Notes under the pieces: model-generated
Databases searched by the model: none
Seen by the model: the letters and a program-made list of their open reading frames with translations, nothing else
Told to the model about the DNA's origin: nothing
Made by a program: the position numbers and the translations under genes
Assembly: GCA_043101835.1 (NCBI GenBank)
Contig: JBICHM010000003.1
Span: forward strand, 1 to 7,549
Reading direction: 5' to 3'
Length of the DNA stretch: 7,549 nucleotides
From: JBICHM01 sp043101835
GTDB taxonomy: Bacteria; Planctomycetota; Phycisphaerae; Phycisphaerales; UBA1924
Part shown: positions 1 to 4,941 of the stretch, piece by piece
Position numbering within the stretch: the first letter of the stretch is position 1
Layout: every line of letters begins with the position of its first letter

Positions 1-1858
1 GCGAGCGCACGCGCTCGCCGGACTGCTCGATGCTCGTGACCACGCGCGGCTCCATCCACACGCCGCCCCGCGCCATCGCCGCGTACGCATTCGCCGAGTG
101 CAGGGGCGTCCATGTCACCGGCCCCTGCCCCATCGCCATCATCGTGGCGTCCCAGATCTCGACATTCGTCTGCCCCGGCGCACCGATCGAGCCCGGCGCC
201 GTGTCCACGCCAACATCCAGCCCCGTCACCACGCCGAGCGTGCGGTACATCTCCGTCATGCCCGACGGCCCGAGCAGACGGCCGAGCGTATAGAAGTAGA
301 TGTTGCACGAGTGGCTGATCGACTGCGCGCCCGTCAGCGGCCCGCCAAGCTGCATGCTGTGCGTCATCAGCCCGAAGCGCGGGCGGTAGATCCAGCAGCG
401 CAGGATGTCATCGCGGTTCTCGAGGAAGTGCCCGTTGCACGCGATCAGGTGATCGAGCGCGTGCTTGCCCTTCCCCACCGCCTCCGCCAGCGTCAGCGGC
501 TTCACGATCGACGCCGGCGCGTACGGGCGCGCCATCGACCGATCCACCCACGGCTGCTCGATCGGCGATTCAAACACCCACTCCGGGCGCTCGTCGAGAT
601 CGCGCCGCGTGAACGACGGCCCCGTCGCCGCCGCGAGCACATCGCCGGTGGCGATCTCGACGACCACCGCCGCCGCCGCGAGCGTCGTGCCGACCTCCAG
701 CTCCTGGTGTTCGTGCCACGGCTGCACCACGGCGAGGCCCAGCGACGGATCGAAGAGCGCCTGCACATGCGCCTGCAGCGCCGCGTCGATCGTTAGCGTC
801 ACATCCGAGCCGTCGAGCGCCGGCAGGATCTCCTCTTCACCGGTGTCGCGGTGAATCGTCTCGACGCCGCGCAGCCCGCGCAGCGTGCGCTCGTAGGCGA
901 CCTCCACCCCCGCCGTGCCGACGCTGTCGCCGGACTGGTAGTGCCCGCGATCGAGTTCGCCGGTTTCGGGGTCGTACTTCGGGCGCGCTTCGACATCGCT
1001 GGCGTACACCTGGTCGCGCATCCAGCCGACGAGGTGCGTCGCGACCCCCGGCACGGTGATCTCCACCGGCCACGCGTCGCGCAATGGCGAGGGGAAGGTC
1101 GAGCGATCGACCTGCACCGTCATGGTTTCAAGCGGGTACGCGCGCGCCCCGCCGTCGCGCACGATGACGCCCTCGAATCGCTCGCTCAGGCGGCGCGCAT
1201 CGAAGGCCGCCTCGTCGCTGACATTCCTGAGGATCACATGCGGCTCGGTCTGCTCGCGGATCGGGCGTGCCACCTCGCTGAGCGTGATCTCGCGCGCCGT
1301 CTCGCGCTCGCGCGCCCACTCGCGCTGGCGCTCGAGGCGCCGGCGCTCCCAGATGGTCGTCGCCGCGCGCTGCACGCGCTGCACGATGTCGCCCCGGCGC
1401 GCCTCCAGCGTCGCCACATCCGTCCCGCCGATGCCGGCGAGGATCTCCCACATGCCGCGCAGCTCGGCCCGCCACGCCGGGGTGTAGCGCTCGATCAGTG
1501 CATCCCGCTCCTGGCGGCTCAGCTCGGGCCAGACTTCCCGATTCTCCCTTCGCGCCTGCCGGGCCGCCTGCTCGTATGCCCACACCCCCGTGATCATGGG
1601 GTAATCGACGAGGATGTCGTACGCCGGCCGGTCCTCGGCGAGCACCCGCCCCGTCCGGTCGAGGATCCGCCCCCGCTGGGTGGGGATCCACCGCTCCCGC
1701 ACCAGCGGGCGCTCCGCCTGGCGGAGCCGGTCGGCCCCTTCCACGACGGTCAGGCGCGTCAGCTGCCCCGTGACGACCAGCATCGCCAGCGCGATGAGGG
1801 CGTACAGCAGCGCGAGCCGGCGCTGGAACATGCTGGTGAAGACGGGCTGGGAGGACAT
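1..1858 (-). CDS. Penicillin-binding protein 2-type transpeptidase, C-terminus cut off by window edge
   Basis: Class B penicillin-binding protein that cross-links peptidoglycan outside the inner membrane. The reading frame is open from the ATG at 1858-1856 to the left edge (619 codons seen). Residues about 14-33 form one membrane anchor. RGRILDRTGRVLAEDRPAYD near residues 56-75 is the usual pedestal start of this family. GVEVAYERTLRG begins at residue 317. The catalytic SxxK motif is S450-I-V-K453 and the second motif is S517-C-N519, followed by IYFYTLG. The third motif (KTG or KSG) would lie past the left edge, so the protein lacks roughly its last 100 residues here. GGAGAGG lies just before the ATG and supports this start. 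A charged helix near residues 168-195 enlarges the N-terminal part. PBP2 (mrdA, elongation) fits better than FtsI, but the paralogue is not settled. Confidence 0.9.
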   Translation of the reverse strand, partial: MSSQPVFTSMFQRRLALLYALIALAMLVVTGQLTRLTVVEGADRLRQAERPLVRERWIPTQRGRILDRTGRVLAEDRPAYDILVDYPMITGVWAYEQAARQARRENREVWPELSRQERDALIERYTPAWRAELRGMWEILAGIGGTDVATLEARRGDIVQRVQRAATTIWERRRLERQREWARERETAREITLSEVARPIREQTEPHVILRNVSDEAAFDARRLSERFEGVIVRDGGARAYPLETMTVQVDRSTFPSPLRDAWPVEITVPGVATHLVGWMRDQVYASDVEARPKYDPETGELDRGHYQSGDSVGTAGVEVAYERTLRGLRGVETIHRDTGEEEILPALDGSDVTLTIDAALQAHVQALFDPSLGLAVVQPWHEHQELEVGTTLAAAAVVVEIATGDVLAAATGPSFTRRDLDERPEWVFESPIEQPWVDRSMARPYAPASIVKPLTLAEAVGKGKHALDHLIACNGHFLENRDDILRCWIYRPRFGLMTHSMQLGGPLTGAQSISHSCNIYFYTLGRLLGPSGMTEMYRTLGVVTGLDVGVDTAPGSIGAPGQTNVEIWDATMMAMGQGPVTWTPLHSANAYAAMARGGVWMEPRVVTSIEQSGERVRS

Positions 1859-1960
1859 CGCCTCTCCGGGATCGTCCAGAATCCGTTCTGGCCTGCGGCG
1901 AAGCGGGCTACCACCCCAAAATACCCGCCCGGAGCGGATGGGGTTCGGGCAAAGGGTGGT
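1859..1960 (-). promoter_or_regulatory. Upstream region of the PBP2-type gene with possible -10 and hairpins
   Basis: On the minus strand, TATTTT (complement of 1918-1923) is the only AT-rich hexamer here and matches the sigma-70 -10 consensus at four of six positions. No good -35 box stands at the right distance. It would give a leader of about 50 bases. Nearer the gene, CCAGAA (1876-1881) and TTCTGG (1886-1891) make a perfect 6-bp stem with a 4-base loop. Farther out, ACCACCC (1910-1916) pairs with GGGTGGT (1954-1960) around an inner GCCCG/CGGGC stem (1927-1931 and 1946-1950). The promoter call is weak; the inverted repeats are directly visible but may have no function. Confidence 0.22.
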
Positions 1961-1971
1961 GACAGATCCCG

Positions 1972-2057
1972 GGGTGCCACGGGCTGCTTGCCAGCCCGTG
2001 CGTTCATGGTCGGCATGGAAGCGATTCACACGGGCGGACAAGCCGCCCGTGGCACCC
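1972..2057. repeat. Inverted pair of REP-like hairpins
   Basis: Two hairpins face each other. The left has stem CACGGGCTG (1978-1986), loop CTTGC, and stem CAGCCCGTG (1992-2000). The right has stem CACGGGCGG (2029-2037), loop ACAAG, and stem CCGCCCGTG (2043-2051). Each is a perfect 9-bp stem with a 5-base loop. Each carries the same head at its outer foot, GGGTGC on the plus strand at 1972-1977 and on the minus strand at 2057-2052, so GGGTGCCACGGGC (1972-1984) and GCCCGTGGCACCC (2045-2057) form a 13-bp outer inverted repeat. Read in the same sense, the two units differ at three of 29 bases: one in the loop and two that swap a T-A stem pair for G-C. This is the layout of REP doublets (BIMEs) mobilised by RAYT transposases; no RAYT gene is in the window. 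The pair lies 12 bases past the PEP-CTERM stop and may also act in transcript ending. Confidence 0.75.
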
Positions 2058-2069
2058 AATGAGGCCCCG

Positions 2070-2810
2070 CTACCGCCGCCGCCGCCCCACCCCCATGAGC
2101 CCGACGAGTCCCAGCGTCACCCCCGCCCCCGGCGCGGGGATCGCGCTGAAGTGGAGGTCGTCGAAGACGGCCCCGATCTCGTCCAGCTCGAGGCGTGCGA
2201 TCGGCGTCGCGCTTGCGAGCCCGACGAAGCCATACTGAAACTGCTGGAACTCGTCGCCGTAGACGCCGCCGGCCAGCACGCCGCCGGTCCCGCCGTCGAT
2301 GAGATCACCCCAGAAGCGCAGTTCGCCGAGGAGCGCGCCATCCCTGCCGAAGGCGCGAATGTTTGTTGTGCTGTCGATCGACGGCGCGACGCCCCGGAAC
2401 CCCTGCTGGATGATCGCCATCCCGACCGCCCGCACCGGCTCCGTGAAGAAAATGCTGAAGCTCTCGGTCTGACTTCCACCGCCGAAGTAGATGGAAAGGG
2501 AGCCCGCGGCCTCCAGGGCGTCCGAACGATTCCCCTGTGGAAACAGGATCGAGTTCGGCGGCGGCACGCGCCCCCACGACACGAACGGCCCGTCGAACAG
2601 CAGGCCCGACGCCGCGTACTCATCGTGCGGCATCGACGCGGAGCTGTTCGTCGGAATCAGCGGCGCGAGCGCCGTGCCATCCCCGCGCGTCTCAAAGTCG
2701 AGGAAGGCGTGCTCGATCCCCGCAAAGTACGCCCGGTCATCGATGACGAACGCGGCGGACGCGCTCGCGCTGCAGACCATCGCCACACCGATCGCGAGCG
2801 GGATGCGCAT
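2070..2810 (-). CDS. PEP-CTERM sorting-signal secreted protein of unknown function
   Basis: A 246-residue exported protein. Residues 1-19 are a signal peptide (MRIPLAIGVAMVCSASASA) with a likely cut near A19 or A20. The C-terminus, residues 224-246, is a PEP-CTERM-type sorting tail: IPAPG, a hydrophobic stretch (VTLGLVGLMGVG) and four arginines. PAPG replaces the classic PEP, a common variant. In known systems exosortase removes such tails during export. The middle looks like a beta-rich domain; IARLELDEIGAVFDDLHFS (about 204-222) resembles the strand often found just before the sorting tail. There is no catalytic motif, so the function is unknown. GGGAGGT, six bases before the ATG at 2810, fixes the start; a 51-residue extension to 2963 would cover hairpin and simple-repeat DNA and hide the signal peptide. 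No exosortase is in view. REP-like hairpins lie on both sides. Confidence 0.85.
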   Translation of the reverse strand: MRIPLAIGVAMVCSASASAAFVIDDRAYFAGIEHAFLDFETRGDGTALAPLIPTNSSASMPHDEYAASGLLFDGPFVSWGRVPPPNSILFPQGNRSDALEAAGSLSIYFGGGSQTESFSIFFTEPVRAVGMAIIQQGFRGVAPSIDSTTNIRAFGRDGALLGELRFWGDLIDGGTGGVLAGGVYGDEFQQFQYGFVGLASATPIARLELDEIGAVFDDLHFSAIPAPGAGVTLGLVGLMGVGRRRR

Positions 2811-2870
2811 GGGTGGACCTCCCGCGAGTAGTGCGGGCCGAGCGCCGAGGCGGTTCCCGGAATCGAACCA

Positions 2871-2902
2871 CTTCGTCTCTTCGTCTCTCAGTCTCTTCGT
2901 CT
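2871..2902. repeat. Four copies of an 8-bp tandem repeat
   Basis: CTTCGTCT (AGACGAAG on the minus strand) occurs in phase at 2871-2878, 2879-2886 and 2895-2902, with a variant, CTCAGTCT, as the third unit at 2887-2894. It lies 61 bases upstream of the PEP-CTERM start, between that gene and folE2, and its purine/pyrimidine bias contrasts with the surrounding GC-rich sequence. It could be a slippage-prone spacer or 5' leader sequence. The role is unknown. Confidence 0.7.
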
Positions 2903-2923
2903 CTGAACCCCGTCGACAGAGGT

Positions 2924-2959
2924 CGTGGCACAGCCCAAAGCGGCTGTACCACGGCACCC
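2924..2959 (-). repeat. Single REP-like hairpin downstream of folE2
   Basis: CGTGGCACAGCC (2924-2935) faces GGCTGTACCACG (2942-2953) around the 6-base loop CAAAGC, a 12-bp stem with one C-A mismatch. On the minus strand the stem is preceded by the GGGTGC head (2959-2954), the same head that stands beside the two hairpins at 1972-2057. The stem itself differs, so this looks like a second family member sharing the head. It starts 10 bases after the folE2 stop, which suits a transcript-end role, but no T run follows, so it is not a classic intrinsic terminator. Confidence 0.6.
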
Positions 2960-2969
2960 ACACCCTGAC

Positions 2970-3833
2970 TCAGCCTTCCCGCTTATCCCGCACGATCTGC
3001 GCGTACGCGTTGTGGCTGTGAATCGACTCGAAGTTCTCGCTGTCGATCGAATACCAGGTGATCCGCCGCTCGTCGTCGAGCGCCACCGCGAGGTCGCGCA
3101 CGATGTCCTCGACGAACTTCGGGTTCTCGTAGGCCACCTCGGTGACATGCTTCTCGTCGGGGCGCTTGAGGACGGCGTACACCTCGCTGCTCGCGGCGCC
3201 CTCAAGCAGGCGCACCACATCCTCGATCCACATGCTCTCGCTGAAGCGCACCTGCGCCGTGATCAGGCAGCGCTGGTTGTGCGCGCCGAAGCGGCTGATC
3301 TCCTTCGAGCACGGGCACAGGCTCGTGGCCGGCGCGGTGACGCCCATCACGAAGTCGTCGTGGCTGTTGCTGTGGCAGGCGAAGGTGACCTTGTAATCCA
3401 TCAGCCCCGGCTGCTTCGTGACCGGCGCCAGCTTGTTGATGAAGTAGGTGAACTCCATCTCCAGGTGCGCATCGGCGGCGTTCAGGCGGCGCTTGATCTC
3501 GCGCGTCACGGTCACGATCTTGTCGGGCGTCAGGTTCGTCGAGTGCTCGTTGAGCACCTCGAGGAACCGGCTCATGTGCGTGCCCTTCTGGTGGTGGGGC
3601 AGCGACACATACATGTTGATCGTCGCGACGGTCGTCTGCTGGCCGCCGTCGGGCGTCTTCAGCGTGATCGGGTAGACGACATTCTTCACGCCCACCTTGT
3701 CGATCGCGACCCGGCGGGTGTCGGCCTGGCCCTGCACATCGGGCATGCCGGCGGGGCGGCTCTGCACGGTGGCCGCGTGCGTGCGCGCCGCGTCGGGGCT
3801 GTCTCCCGCGGGAGGGGTCGAAGGCTTCGTCAT
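2970..3833 (-). CDS. folE2: GTP cyclohydrolase FolE2 (type IB)
   Basis: Converts GTP to 7,8-dihydroneopterin triphosphate, the first step of tetrahydrofolate synthesis and of queuosine-type pathways, in the cytoplasm. The product has 287 residues, near the family's usual length, after a polar N-terminal lead of about 28 residues. Family marks are MPDVQ at 30-34, HHQKGTHMSRF at 80-90, CHSNSH at 153-158, the metal/active-site motif CPCSKEIS at 173-180 with GAHNQR at 183-188, SSEVYAVLKR at 215-224 with E217, and ESIHSHNAYA at 269-278. No key residue appears to be missing. AGGAG four bases before the ATG at 3833 supports this start over an ATG 27 codons upstream. FolE2 can work with metals other than zinc and is under Zur control in several bacteria, but I see no clear Zur box upstream. 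It is followed after 10 bases by a REP-like hairpin. Confidence 0.95.
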   Translation of the reverse strand: MTKPSTPPAGDSPDAARTHAATVQSRPAGMPDVQGQADTRRVAIDKVGVKNVVYPITLKTPDGGQQTTVATINMYVSLPHHQKGTHMSRFLEVLNEHSTNLTPDKIVTVTREIKRRLNAADAHLEMEFTYFINKLAPVTKQPGLMDYKVTFACHSNSHDDFVMGVTAPATSLCPCSKEISRFGAHNQRCLITAQVRFSESMWIEDVVRLLEGAASSEVYAVLKRPDEKHVTEVAYENPKFVEDIVRDLAVALDDERRITWYSIDSENFESIHSHNAYAQIVRDKREG

Positions 3834-3983
3834 GATGCTCCTGCCGATCCGGTCGAATGCGGGGGGGCGCGCCGCCGACTCCGGCGGGGCCGCCTGCCCC
3901 CCGACTTCGCCCACCCACGATCGACGGATGTTAGGCGCGCCCGATTCCGGGCCCGATCGCCGGCCGAACGCCTGCCGACCCCG
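3834..3983 (-). promoter_or_regulatory. folE2 upstream spacer with a possible -10
   Basis: This 150-base spacer lies between the membrane-protein stop and the folE2 start. On the minus strand, TAACAT (complement of 3928-3933) matches the -10 consensus at four of six positions and stands out in very GC-rich sequence. It would give a leader of roughly 85 to 90 bases. No convincing -35 box sits 16 to 18 bases before it. Apart from G/C runs (seven G at 3863-3869) I see no clear operator, riboswitch or terminator. Confidence 0.2.
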
Positions 3984-4832
3984 TCACATCGCCCGGCGGG
4001 GCTTCGCGTGGCGGGCGGATTCCGGCTGCCCGTGCCGGTGCGTCAGGGATGCCGACCACGCCAGCCCCATCGGCACGCCCAGGAGCGCCCCTGCCAGCCA
4101 GTCCATCGGCGTGAGCAGGCCCAGCGCGCTGATGCGGTTCTCGAAGACCCGCTCGACCGCGTTCGCCCCGCCCAGCTGCATCGCGGCGACGGGGCCGATG
4201 ATCGCCAGCAGCATCACCGCCGGCACGAAGAGCATCGGCTGCGCCCGCTGCCCGATGAGGCGCCCGATGGTGGCCGCCGCGACGCCCGCCGCGATGCCCG
4301 CGGCCAGCGTCTGCCCTTTCAGCCCCTCGCGCGCCAGCAGCCACGCCGCCAGCCCGCCGGCGAAGACCGCCGCGACGAGGCCGTAGAGGTTGTCGATGTG
4401 CGTGATCGGCTCGGCGTAGTCCTGCTCGGTCGCCCGGCCGACGAGGCAGATCGCCCACGACATCCCCGCGCCGACGGCCAGCAGCACCGCCCCCTCGATC
4501 GCGAGGCTCACGAAGGTGCCCGATTCGCCCGTCACGCGCATGAGGCCGACGACCGTCGCCCCCTGCCCGGCGCCCCAGGCGACGACCAGCCCGGCGAGGA
4601 AGAGGCCCGTGCGGGCGCCCAGCAGGCGCGCCCCGAGCAGGCCCCAGAGCGTCGCGATCGTCAGCGCCGCCAGCGTCAGGCCGACGCCCGCCACGGCGGA
4701 CCGCCCCACGAACGCCGCGGCTTCCGGCCCGCCATCAAGCGCCGGGATCGCCCCCGTCGCCTGCCCGGCGATCGGGCCGACGAGGAAGATGGCAAGGATG
4801 ATCAGCGCCCAGCGGGCGATCCAGTCTCGCAT
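3984..4832 (-). CDS. Multi-pass membrane protein of unknown function
   Basis: A 282-residue hydrophobic protein I do not recognise. Likely membrane segments are near residues 7-25, 45-68, 75-97, 106-131, 148-166, 174-191, 199-220 and 239-261, about eight in all, many rich in alanine and glycine. Polar loops include GRATEQDYAEPITHIDN (132-148) and ANAVERVFENRIS (223-235). The C-terminus, about 263-282, is short and basic (HRHGQPESARHAKPRR) and probably cytoplasmic by the positive-inside rule. I see no transporter signature, cysteine motif or binding loop that would fix a function. The ATG at 4832 is chosen because the first membrane segment begins right after it; the ribosome site is weak, and farther upstream the frame runs into hutH antisense. 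It diverges from hutH across a 109-base spacer, so shared control or a transport role is possible but not shown. Confidence 0.75.
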   Translation of the reverse strand: MRDWIARWALIILAIFLVGPIAGQATGAIPALDGGPEAAAFVGRSAVAGVGLTLAALTIATLWGLLGARLLGARTGLFLAGLVVAWGAGQGATVVGLMRVTGESGTFVSLAIEGAVLLAVGAGMSWAICLVGRATEQDYAEPITHIDNLYGLVAAVFAGGLAAWLLAREGLKGQTLAAGIAAGVAAATIGRLIGQRAQPMLFVPAVMLLAIIGPVAAMQLGGANAVERVFENRISALGLLTPMDWLAGALLGVPMGLAWSASLTHRHGQPESARHAKPRRAM

Positions 4833-4860
4833 GGCCGGATCATCGTCACGATGACGCCCG

Positions 4861-4910
4861 CCCGCAAATCGGGGCCCGCAAATCGGACCGGTTTGAATCG
4901 CCCGTTTGCA
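4861..4910. promoter_or_regulatory. Head-to-head half-site array in the divergent spacer, candidate operator
   Basis: CCCGCAAATCGG occurs twice as a direct repeat, at 4861-4872 and 4875-4886, 14 bases apart. The second copy joins a dyad, CAAATCGG-A-CCGGTTTG (4879-4895), with one mismatched pair. A fourth, weaker half-site, CCCGTTTGCA (4901-4910), has the opposite direction. The result is two CAAA half-sites facing two TTTG half-sites between the divergent genes. Such arrays are typical binding sites for dimeric regulators. The last half-site overlaps the proposed hutH -35 box. It is not the TGTATATACA-type site known for HutC, so the regulator, if any, is unknown. Confidence 0.45.
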
Positions 4911-4934
4911 CGCCCCCCGGCGCCATCCCACACT
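4906..4934 (+). promoter_or_regulatory. Candidate hutH promoter, possibly for a leaderless transcript
   Basis: TTGCAC (4906-4911) and CACACT (4929-4934) stand 17 bases apart, the standard sigma-70 spacing. Each matches the consensus only at about half of its positions. A start point seven bases after the -10 would fall at 4941 or 4942, at the hutH ATG. That fits the lack of any ribosome site before hutH. The call rests on spacing and context more than on box strength. Confidence 0.3.
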
Positions 4935-4941
4935 GACCCGG

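Noticed and set aside
851..2831. Two long plus-strand frames (851-2062 and 1614-2831)
   Set aside because: They lie opposite the PBP2-type gene, whose SxxK and SxN motifs are intact, and the PEP-CTERM gene. They also cross the hairpin doublet, which argues against coding use.
2871..2902. CRISPR-like repeat array
   Set aside because: Units are 8 bp, directly abutting, with no spacers.
2811..2963. N-terminal extension of the PEP-CTERM protein by 51 residues
   Set aside because: It would translate the hairpin and 8-bp repeats, and would bury the signal peptide. The inner ATG at 2810 has GGGAGGT at good spacing.
4906..4941. TTG start giving hutH 12 more residues
   Set aside because: The extra residues (mostly H, P, R, T) do not resemble HutH N-termini, no ribosome site precedes the TTG, and the bases fit a -35 box instead.
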